Of a stretch of DNA of 61,659 nt, positions 1 to 8,300 are shown in pieces. Under the pieces are notes generated by a model that was not told the DNA's origin, ran no database searches, and was given only the letters and a program-made list of their open reading frames with translations. Every line of letters starts with the position of its first letter. Position 1 is the stretch's first letter. The position numbers and the translations under genes are program-made. Source of the DNA: RYN-428 sp035551995 (GTDB taxonomy: Bacteria; Planctomycetota; Phycisphaerae; Tepidisphaerales; Tepidisphaeraceae); contig DASZME010000021.1 in the NCBI GenBank assembly GCA_035551995.1, positions 1-61,659 of the forward strand. Reading direction: 5' to 3'.

Positions 1-298
1 TCTCCTTTCAAAACACCTGACATCACCCTTAACACGTCCCGATCCCGTTGACTCATCTCGATTCGATCCTTCTCCATCCTCCTTCTACAATCCGGACATT
101 CTTATCTGCCGAAGACCGGACATTACTATTTGCCGATGACAAAACGTCGATTTCCACGTTGACGAGAACGTGCTGAGCCATTACCATGCGGGTGCTGCGA
201 TCGGGGATCGCGTTCTGTTTGTTCCGGCGCCTGTTTGCGTTCCACCTTGGGGAACACGAGAAATTGCAATCCGCGCACACCAGCGAAGAAGGTTGATT
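1..298. other. Intergenic region with a short tandem repeat
   Basis: I see no gene here. The only structure is a pair of tandem copies at 91-139. A ribosome-binding site (GAAGAAGG, about 284-292) for the next gene lies at the right end. Confidence 0.5.
91..139. repeat. Tandem pair of 24-25 bp CCGGACATT repeats
   Basis: Two adjacent imperfect copies each start with CCGGACATT and end with TGCCGA plus a few bases. Read on the minus strand the repeated word is AATGTCCGG. Multiple short end repeats of this kind occur at termini of some IS21/IS481-type elements, so this may be a relic of an IS end. No transposase is visible to the right, so the identity is only inferred. Confidence 0.4.
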
Positions 299-2929
299 AT
301 GCGCCAAAAATTTCTGCTTGGAATGGTAGCCGTCCTGGTGGGCGTTTTGTCGCTGACAACTGCGGTACATGCCGTGGCTCCGGGGACGGTCGCCGCCAAT
401 GCTGCGCTTGCGTTTGATCCTTTTCAACCAAATTCGACAACCAGCGCCACGACGCCCCCAACGGGTACGATATATGTTCCACCTGGGGGAATTGTCGTTG
501 TGCCGCCGACAATTCCCGTTCCTCGCACACCCGGCGATCCACCCACTGTCTACATAAATGTCAGCGATGCTCCCACGGTCATTCAGAGTGCGACTGCCAA
601 CGGGACAGCGATATTCACCGTTACGATTTCTTCGCCGATCAATACGACCGTCACGGTCGATTTCACAACCGCCGATGGCCCGGCCGGACCGGGGGGCGCT
701 GTCGCTGGCGCCGATTATGTCGCGCTCAGCGGCACCATCACCTTTCCGGCCAATGCGACCGTTGCCTATGTGTCGGTTGACGTGCTGCCGGGCATGAACA
801 ACATGCTCAAAACCTTCTACCTGAATCTAAACAATCCCCAAGGTGTGGGGGTGACGACGGCGGTGGTCCAACTTGGCCGTGCCCAGGGTATTGGGACGAT
901 CCAGCCATCCGTCATCGACATGAACATCGGTAATTCGCCGACGGTCATTCAAAGCACGACAGCAACCACTTTTGCGACTTTCCCAGTGACGCTTTCGTCT
1001 CCCGCAACCACCGCCGTGACGGTTAATTTCGCGACGTCCGATGGGACGGCGATACAGAATCTTGATTATATCGCGAAGACGGGAACGGTGACCTTTTCCC
1101 CAGGGTCGATTAGTCAGACCATCACTGTAAGTGTACTTCCCGAAAATAAGGTCGCAAACGAAACTTTTTATTGCACCATCAGTTCTCCTGGCGGGGCGCC
1201 GGGGGTCGTGATTCAGAACGCCATTGGATCCGCTGAAATCAGAGGGCAGAACTCGGAAATATTCGTCACGGGCGCCACCGCGCCAAATCCGGTTACGGGA
1301 ACGTCTAATATCTACGCGCTGGTTTCGCTCGATAAGGCGAGCACGAAAACCATTACCGTGAAGTTGAATACCGCCGACGGTACCGCCAAGGCGAATGTGG
1401 ATTACAAAACCGTCAGCACTACGGTGACCTTCTCTCCCGGGCAAACGACCCATACCGTGGCGATTCCGCTGATCGGCATCTCGGCAACGATTCCGGATCG
1501 AGTATTTACCGTCAATCTCAGTTCGGCCACCGGCAACGGGTTTATCGAAGACGCCACTGCGACAATGACCATCACGGGTCATACAGGCGTTCCCCCCCCG
1601 CCCACGTTTGCGATTAACAACGTGACCGTCACTGCGGGTTCCGCGATAACTCACGCCGTCTTTACCGTCACCCGCTCGGGCGACCTGACAAAGACGTCCA
1701 CCGTCAAATTCGCGACGGCCAATAGTTCGGCTTCCTCGCCCGGTGACTATACGGCACAGTCGGGTACTCTCAGCTTTGCCGTCAATCAGAGCACCGCGAC
1801 CATCAGCGTAGCGGTGGCCGCGCAAACCACTCACCACTCTACCAAGGTTTTCGATGTCAACCTGACGACCCCAGTCGGCGCGACCATTTCGGATAACCAG
1901 GGAGTTGGAACGATTGTCAGCGGCATCGCAGTGCCGCCGACGTTGGCCGTCAACAACGTAACCGTGACGGCAGGCTCCGCAGTCACCCATGCCGTCTTTA
2001 CCGTTACCCGATCAGGCGACCTGACCAAGACCTCCAGCGTTAAATTCGCGACGGCCAACAGTTCGGCTGTCTCACCCGGTGACTACACCGCACAGTCCGG
2101 CACTCTCGACTTTGCGATCAATCAGAGCACTACGACCATTAGCGTCGACGTGGCGGCGCAAATCTCGCATCAGTCCACCAAGACCTTCGACGTCAACCTG
2201 ACCAGCCCCGTTAGCGCGACCATTTCGGATTCTCAGGGTATCGGGACAATCGACAGCGGCATCGCCGGGCTTAGTATTAACAGTGTCAGCATTACCGCTC
2301 CGAAGACCAGCACCAGCAACCTGGTGTTTACCGTCACCCGCACTGGCAACACGACGGGAACCTCGACGGTGAAGTACGCCACCGCCAATAACACCGCAAT
2401 CGCGGGCAAGGACTACATCGTAACTTCCGGAACCCTTACCTTCGCCGCCGGCGTCACCACCGAGACCATGACCGTTAAGATCGACGCGCAGACGATGTAC
2501 GAACTTTCCAAGAACTTCAAAGTGAACCTGTCCAGCGCGACCAATTCCAGTATTACCACCGGTACCGGCACGGGAACGATAAACACCCCATACTCGCTTC
2601 CGGAGCTTTCAATAAGCGGATTCACCGCATCTCAAGGCTCCTCGGGCACGACCAAGCCGTTCACGTTCGAAATGACCCTTAACGTTGGCAGCAGCCAGAC
2701 AATCACGGTCGCCTACGCCACTTCCGACGGCACCGCCAAGGCGCCGGCAAATTATACCGCAATCAGCGGGACCACTACTTTCTCGCCTGGTCAGACGATC
2801 AAGTCGATGACGGTAAACGTCAAAGGCGGCTCACTAACCCAGTCCTCGCAGATTTTCTATGTGAAACTATCGAACCCAGTGAATTCCAAGATCGCGGTCG
2901 GCACCGGCACCGGAACGATCACGAAATGA
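299..2929 (+). CDS. Secreted Calx-beta repeat protein
   Basis: A secreted protein of about 876 residues built almost wholly of Calx-beta-type beta-sandwich repeats. The ATG at 299 is chosen because it follows a GAAGAAGG ribosome-binding site and begins a clear Sec signal peptide (MRQKFLLGMVAVLVGVL, then a small-residue cleavage region). After a Pro/Thr-rich linker come about seven repeats of 95-110 residues. Each has the pattern V.F.T.DGTA...DY....GT..F..G, and strand-ending phrases such as GTGTGTI. Repeats four and five (about 1615-1935 and 1940-2265) are near-identical in protein, including the phrase PGDYTAQSGTL. Calx-beta domains bind calcium in some families; here the role is presumably adhesion or surface structure. 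It has no LEPR-XLL motif, no catalytic domain and no visible anchor at the C-terminus. The exact function is unknown. Confidence 0.85.
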   Translation: MRQKFLLGMVAVLVGVLSLTTAVHAVAPGTVAANAALAFDPFQPNSTTSATTPPTGTIYVPPGGIVVVPPTIPVPRTPGDPPTVYINVSDAPTVIQSATANGTAIFTVTISSPINTTVTVDFTTADGPAGPGGAVAGADYVALSGTITFPANATVAYVSVDVLPGMNNMLKTFYLNLNNPQGVGVTTAVVQLGRAQGIGTIQPSVIDMNIGNSPTVIQSTTATTFATFPVTLSSPATTAVTVNFATSDGTAIQNLDYIAKTGTVTFSPGSISQTITVSVLPENKVANETFYCTISSPGGAPGVVIQNAIGSAEIRGQNSEIFVTGATAPNPVTGTSNIYALVSLDKASTKTITVKLNTADGTAKANVDYKTVSTTVTFSPGQTTHTVAIPLIGISATIPDRVFTVNLSSATGNGFIEDATATMTITGHTGVPPPPTFAINNVTVTAGSAITHAVFTVTRSGDLTKTSTVKFATANSSASSPGDYTAQSGTLSFAVNQSTATISVAVAAQTTHHSTKVFDVNLTTPVGATISDNQGVGTIVSGIAVPPTLAVNNVTVTAGSAVTHAVFTVTRSGDLTKTSSVKFATANSSAVSPGDYTAQSGTLDFAINQSTTTISVDVAAQISHQSTKTFDVNLTSPVSATISDSQGIGTIDSGIAGLSINSVSITAPKTSTSNLVFTVTRTGNTTGTSTVKYATANNTAIAGKDYIVTSGTLTFAAGVTTETMTVKIDAQTMYELSKNFKVNLSSATNSSITTGTGTGTINTPYSLPELSISGFTASQGSSGTTKPFTFEMTLNVGSSQTITVAYATSDGTAKAPANYTAISGTTTFSPGQTIKSMTVNVKGGSLTQSSQIFYVKLSNPVNSKIAVGTGTGTITK

Positions 2930-3244
2930 CGCCATGATTCCCCCCATATTGCCGGCATTCGCACCGCATTGGCGAAAAAAGCAAAGAGCCCGTTCCAAGT
3001 GATCGGCACGACCTCTTTGTGTTAACGAAAGTCGTCGACTTGGAAATCGGTGAGGAGCCGACTTCTTCGCAAGACTGCTCTAAACAACGCGCCCTACCCA
3101 ACGACGAATCCCGTGGCGTATACGTTACGGGCTTCCTCGTTCGGCAGAGATTTTGGTCGCGACAGAAACGCGTTTATGCGTGTGGCGGACCCGCTTGCCC
3201 GGCGTGTTCCGCGACCAGCGCTCGTTACGCCAAGATGAAACGCT
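2930..3244. other. Intergenic region, no gene seen
   Basis: This lies between the Calx-beta gene and the 3' end of the convergent acetyltransferase gene. Open frames here have no family resemblance and conflict with the convergent arrangement. No clear terminator hairpin was found. Confidence 0.4.
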
Positions 3245-3802
3245 TTAAGAAACGACGGCGTACACGCAGGTATTGCGAAGGTTGCCGGCGGGGTCGCGCG
3301 AATCGTTCGCAAGAATCCCCTCAAGCCGAAACCCCGCCCGTTCCGCGACCCGGCGGCTTCGGATGTTCTTCTCGTCGCATCGAATTTCGACGCGATTGGC
3401 GTCGCACTTCACCTTCGCCATTTTCGCCAGCGCGATCACCGCTTCGGTCATCAAGCCGTTTCCGCAAAGGCTGCTTCGCAACCAATAGCCGATCTCGAAT
3501 TTCGGGATCGACCAATCGATGTTGAACAGCGAAAGGCAGCCCGCGAAGACCTGATCCGCCGACACAAAAATGCGGTAGTTTAGCGCAGTGCGCGAGAGAA
3601 ATGACGCCGCTGATTGCCGCGAGAATAATTCGGTGGCTTCAAGGCTCGGAGGTTCGGCCGCCCAGTTCATCCATGCGTGAAGTTCGGCGAACGAATCATG
3701 CACGCCGCGGTTCATCTCGATCGCGTCGCCCGAGCGCGGCGCGCGGAGGATCAGGCGCGGCGTCTCCAACACCTCCGGCACGTCGATTAAAATCGGTTCC
3801 AT
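3245..3802 (-). CDS. GNAT-family N-acetyltransferase (RimJ/RimL-like)
   Basis: A 185-residue protein of the size and layout of RimJ/RimL-type acetyltransferases, which move acetyl from acetyl-CoA to an amine. Visible are the N-terminal strand ETPRLILRAPRSGDA, the central FEIGYWLRSSLCGNGLMTEA (strand 4 and the acetyl-CoA pyrophosphate loop; the usual Q/RxxGxG/A is present as the degenerate SLCGNG), and NIRSRRVAERAGFRLEG near residues 145-160, typical of the C-terminal half. The substrate cannot be read from sequence. Its ATG overlaps the aroF stop by one base (TGATG), so the two are very likely co-transcribed and translationally coupled. It would therefore also fall under the aroF attenuator. 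Confidence 0.85.
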   Translation of the reverse strand: MEPILIDVPEVLETPRLILRAPRSGDAIEMNRGVHDSFAELHAWMNWAAEPPSLEATELFSRQSAASFLSRTALNYRIFVSADQVFAGCLSLFNIDWSIPKFEIGYWLRSSLCGNGLMTEAVIALAKMAKVKCDANRVEIRCDEKNIRSRRVAERAGFRLEGILANDSRDPAGNLRNTCVYAVVS

Positions 3803-4830
3803 CAGACCTCCCGGTCCACCGCGAGCGCGATTCTGCGAATCGCGGTCATCATGTCCGAAAATTGCTTCGGCGTGATCGACTGCGCCCCGTCGGTCAGGGC
3901 GTGCTCGGGGTCATTATGGACTTCGATGATCAGCCCGTCGGCCCCCGCCGCCACTGCGGCTCGGCACATGCTGTCCACCAAATAGTTTTTCCCCGTCCCC
4001 TGGCTGGGATCGACCACCACCGGCAAATGGCTCACCCGCTGCAACGCCGGCACCGCCGCCAGGGCGAGGGTGTTGCGGACATAGTCCTCGTAGGTGCGAA
4101 TTCCCCGCTCGCAGAGCATCACGTTGAGGTTGCCCTTGGCCATGATGTACTCGGCGGCAAGCAAAAATTCTTCGAGCGTCGCGCTCATTCCGCGCTTCAG
4201 CAGCACCGGCTTATTCTGCTCCCCCACCGCGTTAAGCAGATTGAAATTCTGCATGTTCCGCGCGCCGACCTGCAAGACGTCGGCGTATCGATTAACGAGG
4301 GGCACCTGCTCGACCGCCATCACTTCGGTGACGACCGCCAGGCCCGTTTGCTCGCGCGCCAGGGCGAGCAGTTCCAATCCTTTTTCCGCGAGGCCCTGGA
4401 AGGAATATGGATTGGTTCGCGGCTTAAACGCCCCGCCGCGCAGCCCCGTGGCGCCGGCTTCTTTGACGGCGTGGGCGATTTCCAGCAATTGCTTCTCGCT
4501 CTCCACGCTGCACGGCCCGGCGATCACGCCGATCTTCTTTCCGCCGGCCGACGGGCCGCTTTTTTGCTCCAGAAAAAACGGCACCACCGACCGCTCTTTC
4601 TTGATCTCCTTGGACGCCATCTTGTATGGAGCGAGAATCGGCATGGCCTTATCGACGCCGTCGACCGATTCGAAGACGGATCGGTCTTTGTTGCGATCGT
4701 CGCCGATGACCGCCACGACGGTCCGTTCGGTTCCCTCAATGACGTGTTCCCTGAGTCCCATTTCGCGCACCAGTTGAACGACATGCTCGATCTGTTTCGG
4801 CGTAGAGCCGGATTTCATGACGACGATCAT
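3802..4830 (-). CDS. aroF: 3-deoxy-7-phosphoheptulonate (DAHP) synthase, type I-beta
   Basis: Catalyses condensation of phosphoenolpyruvate and erythrose-4-phosphate, the first step of the shikimate pathway, in the cytoplasm. At 342 residues it matches type I-beta enzymes with an N-terminal ferredoxin-like regulatory domain (about 1-75) followed by the barrel. Family motifs seen: IAGPCSVES (metal-binding Cys), FKPRTNPYSFQG, VGARNMQN, IEVHNDPEHALTDGAQS (metal Glu and Asp). The fourth metal-ligand position, His in the usual DPSH, is Gln here (DPSQGTGK). The start has a GGAGG site seven bases upstream. It heads an operon with the GNAT gene. The 5' leader carries an aromatic-rich leader peptide and a terminator, implying control by attenuation. 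No chorismate mutase domain is present. Confidence 0.95.
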   Translation of the reverse strand: MIVVMKSGSTPKQIEHVVQLVREMGLREHVIEGTERTVVAVIGDDRNKDRSVFESVDGVDKAMPILAPYKMASKEIKKERSVVPFFLEQKSGPSAGGKKIGVIAGPCSVESEKQLLEIAHAVKEAGATGLRGGAFKPRTNPYSFQGLAEKGLELLALAREQTGLAVVTEVMAVEQVPLVNRYADVLQVGARNMQNFNLLNAVGEQNKPVLLKRGMSATLEEFLLAAEYIMAKGNLNVMLCERGIRTYEDYVRNTLALAAVPALQRVSHLPVVVDPSQGTGKNYLVDSMCRAAVAAGADGLIIEVHNDPEHALTDGAQSITPKQFSDMMTAIRRIALAVDREV

Positions 4831-4874
4831 CGTAACGCCTCCGAAAATACGGCAACGGGACGGCGCCCGTCGCC

Positions 4875-4910
4875 AAAAAGAAAAAAGCCCCAGGACCGCG
4901 TCCTGAGGCT
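4875..4910 (-). terminator. Intrinsic terminator (attenuator) in the aroF leader
   Basis: Read on the minus strand, AGCCTCAGGAC (4910-4900), loop GCG, then GTCCTGGGGCT (4896-4886) forms an 11-bp stem with one G-T mismatch that is a G-U wobble in RNA. A T-rich tract TTTTTTCTTTTT follows at once. It lies 45 bases upstream of the aroF ATG and 27 bases after the leader peptide stop, so it must act before aroF is reached. Confidence 0.85.
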
Positions 4911-4946
4911 CACTCGTTTCATGCCAAGTCCGCCGATTCAGAACGC
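4898..4946 (-). promoter_or_regulatory. Predicted antiterminator pairing
   Basis: The last three leader codons GCG-TTC-TGA (4946-4938) can pair over nine bases, with one G-U wobble, with TCAGGACGC (4906-4898). The latter is most of the 5' arm of the terminator. Pairing here excludes the terminator. A ribosome reaching the leader stop would mask GCGTTCTGA and allow termination; one stalled upstream at aromatic codons would leave it free. This is an inference from complementarity only. Confidence 0.65.
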
Positions 4947-5024
4947 GAAAGCTCTCCGCGAATAAAAATATCCGCCAAACCAGAATCCGTGATTCGCGTC
5001 CCGTCGGCTCATGGCTTGGAGCAT
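4938..5024 (-). CDS. Aromatic-rich leader peptide of aroF
   Basis: A 28-codon frame (or 24 codons from the second ATG at 5012). Its last 16 residues are GFWFGGYFYSRRAFAF: five Phe, two Tyr and one Trp, so half are aromatic. It ends 27 bases before the terminator stem and 108 bases before aroF. This composition and position are the hallmark of attenuation leader peptides such as those of trp and pheA operons, in which ribosome stalling at scarce charged tRNAs prevents termination. Here Phe, Tyr and Trp, the three end products of the pathway, are all represented. A weak GGTGG precedes the first ATG. The start codon is uncertain. Confidence 0.8.
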   Translation of the reverse strand: MLQAMSRRDANHGFWFGGYFYSRRAFAF

Positions 5025-5104
5025 ACCACCAACGGGCCGCGAGTCAAAGCGTTGAATAAACAGGATCGGGCTCGCTAACAGGGCGATCGCTTTTCAATTT
5101 TTGC

Positions 5105-5320
5105 CCCTCCGGTTCCCTCTCCCGGTACGCCGGGGGACGGTTAGGGTGGGGGCATTTTCGACGGTTTTCGCAAACGCCTCCCACCCCATCCCTCCCCCGG
5201 CATAGGGCTTGTCGATTTAATACAATTTCCGTCTCGCAAGCCTCGTTTCTTCACGGAAAATAAGGGCGAAAACGCCGGAAAACCAATTAAATCGACAAGC
5301 CCCATACCGGGAGAGGGGGT
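5105..5320. repeat. Intergenic inverted-repeat element
   Basis: Arms at about 5191-5221 and 5285-5318 are inverted copies: GGCTTGTCGATTTAAT faces ATTAAATCGACAAGCC exactly, and the outer Pyr/Pur-rich part (CCTCCCCCGG / CCGGGAGAGG) pairs imperfectly. The left flank holds CTCTCCCGGTACGCCGGGG, a word also present at 52.78 kb. It sits downstream of the 5367-9977 gene and upstream of the aroF leader. It is probably a non-autonomous mobile repeat that may also end transcription. Confidence 0.6.
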
Positions 5321-5366
5321 AAAAGGCCGAAAGCGATTGCCCTCGGCTCGCGAAGGAGACCTATTT

Positions 5367-8300
5367 TCAAACGATCCGGATGACAAAATCCTGCGGACTA
5401 ACTCCCTTGGCCGCCAGGTCGGCGGTCACGAGCGATTCGCTCGACAATTTGTTCAAGGCCACCGACTTGCCGGTGGAGGGATCGATGAACGTCAACGAAT
5501 TGACGCTCATGGCGGCCACGCCGAAAGGGGCGCCGCCGTTGGAAAACTGAACGTCTCCCAGAGACGCTTTCTTGATCGCGGTCGCGGCGATCGACGAATC
5601 GACCAGCGAACCGGCGGGATTCTTCTTGAGCGTGACGCTGAGGATGGAGGACGAGGCGCTGAAGTCCGAGACGGTCGCGGGAAGCGTGGCCGAAGAGGCG
5701 GCGCCGGCGTAAATTTTGGAAGAAGAGAGCGACCCGGCGGAAATCGCGCCGAGATTGCCGGCGGCGATGATCATCGTGCCGGTGATGGCGCCGGCGGAGA
5801 GCGTCGCCAGGTCTGTCGTCCCGGCGCCGGTGAGGGTCAGTTGCGAGGCGCCGAGCGTGCCATGAACGCGTAGCGTGTGGAGGATGGCGGTGTCGATGTT
5901 CAGCGTCGCGTCGCCGGCGATCGTGATCGAAGCGATGGAGGGGGCGGAGATCATCCGGCTGGAATTCCACGTCCCGGCCTTGAGGTTTTTGATCGGGCCG
6001 GCCGCGGTCAGGCTGACGTCGGATGCGGCCGCGATCTGAAAGGTCTGCACGGCGCCGCCGACGCTGATGTCGGCGGCGCCGGCGGATCCGAGCGTCAGCA
6101 TGGAGATTCCGCCGCCGACGGTGAGGGCGCCGATCAGGTTGGCGGTTTTCGCGGAGATGAGCTTGAGCGATCCGTCGACCGTGATGCCGCCGACGTCGAT
6201 CGTGTTGGCGCCGCCGCGGGTCGTGATGGTCAGCGCGCTGTTGGCGGCGCTGCCGGCGGTGGTGATGCCGTCGATGGCGATCCCGGTTCCGCTGACGAGG
6301 GCGCCGGTTTTGTCCGGCGTCTGAGAGATGGTCGAAGCGATGAAGTTGACGGCGGCGGTTCCCTGGCCGGTGAACGCGATGGTGGTCAGCGTGCCGGCGT
6401 CGTCCATGAATTGAACCGACTTGTTCGCGCCTTTGCCCACCGTCACGGAAAGCGACGCGCCCAGAGAAGCCGAAGCCGACGCGCTCGCGGGCGACATTCC
6501 CGAACTGTTCGCCGCCAACACTTCGTACTGATAGGTTTGGCCGGCCTTCACGTCGGTGTCGGTGTAAGTGGTTGTCGTCAGGCCGGCGCCAATTTGCACA
6601 AACGTGCTGTCGGCGGGTCCTTGGCGCTGGACGCTGTAGGTGGTGGCGCCGGCGGCGGCCGTCCAGGTGAGAACGACGGCGCTGGGGCTTTCACTGCTGA
6701 TTTGCAGATTGGTCGGCGCGGGCGGCGCCGGGATGGCGCGATTCACTGATATCGCCGCCGTAAACGGAGAACTGCTCGTCGCGCCCACCGCCTGCACTTG
6801 GTAGTGGTAGGTCTGTCCCGCGGTCGTCGTGACGTCGGTATAGGTCGGCGAAGCCAGACCGGTCGCGATCGGCGTGAATGTTGATGACCCGGGATCTTCT
6901 CTGGCGACGGTATAGCTGGTGGCGCCGACAGAGGCGGTCCAGGTGAGGACAATGCCGCTGGCGGTTGCACTGACGACCTGGAGATTCGTCGGCGCGGCGA
7001 CGGGCGGCGTGGCCGAAACCGACGGCGTGAAGGCGGAACCGTTTAGCGCGTTGACGGCCTGCACTTCGTACTGATAACTCTGACCCGCGACGGCGGCGCC
7101 GTCAGTATAGGTCGGGGAAGTCAGGCCGGTGGCGATCGGGGTAAAGGTCGACGCGCCGGGATCTTCCCGCGCGACGGTATAGCTGGTCGCGCCGGTGGAT
7201 GCGGTCCAGGTGAGGACGACGCCGCCCGTATTGGTCGCCGCGGCAAGGTTCTTCGGCGCGACGACGCCGCCGGTGACATTGCTGATGATGCCGACGAAAT
7301 TATCGAAGCTGTTAAACGCCGTGCTGTTGTAGTCTTCCACGGCAAAGACGTATGTGTTGGGCACGACGACGCCGGTCGCGGTCTCGTATGGGAAGAATCG
7401 TATCTTGCGCGGGTTGACCGGATCGAGCGGCACGTTAAGGGCGTCTTCACTGTAGTGGTAGTCCGGCGCGCCGCTCGGCGTCGAAATACCGGGGAAATCG
7501 GCGAACAAGCCAAACGGGGCGGCGCCGGGGGTAAAGCTGGTTGCGCCGACGGCGGTGGGAGTGACCGTCTGTGCATCGGCCTGCGCGATGGAAAACAACT
7601 GCGTGGTGGAGGTGGCGCCGCCGGGCGTGTAATACCCGATATTGCTCACCGGCTGCGAATTGGCGGAAAAACTCGCCAGCGGGGTGATGGTGACGGGACC
7701 GGCCGACGCCGCCATCATGACCTGCATCGAAACTTCCTGGCTCGATGGGTCGGGACTCTCCGGATAGGCGACGGTGTTGATATTGACGTCGTTGGGTCCC
7801 GCGCCCACGATCGTGGGAATGCCATTGGCCTGAAGCACCTGCGCCAGCGACGGCTCATTGGCGCCATAAAGCCCGGCCGTCCCGATCCCATGCAGATAGA
7901 CCGACAGCGTAGGCGTGACCGGATCGTTGCTCTTAATCTGGAGAATCGCCGTTTCAAGCCCGACGATCGACGCGTTGAACTGAAGCTGGAAGGTAAATGA
8001 ATTTCCGACGGTGTTCAGCGAAGCGGGTTCGTTGGCGGCGTTGACGACGGTGAAATCCGACGCCGCCGCGGGAACGCTGGGGGCGTTGATGACGCTGATC
8101 GAAGTGAAGCTGAGCACATCGGCGCCGGTATTGGTGATCGTGAAGTTTTCCGTGCGACTTGGACCGGCGCCGGCGTTTCCCGTGGCGATGGTATTAAACA
8201 CCAAGCGCGGCAGACTGGCGGTAATCTGCGGCTTCACGCTCGAAGGCTCAAGCAGCATCAGGTTATTGGCGCCGAGCTGCGATACATAGATGTACCCTGT

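Noticed and set aside
3020..3100. Possible tRNA-like fragment on the minus strand (TAGAGCAG...)
   Set aside because: No acceptor or T arm with the TTCGA loop can be formed.
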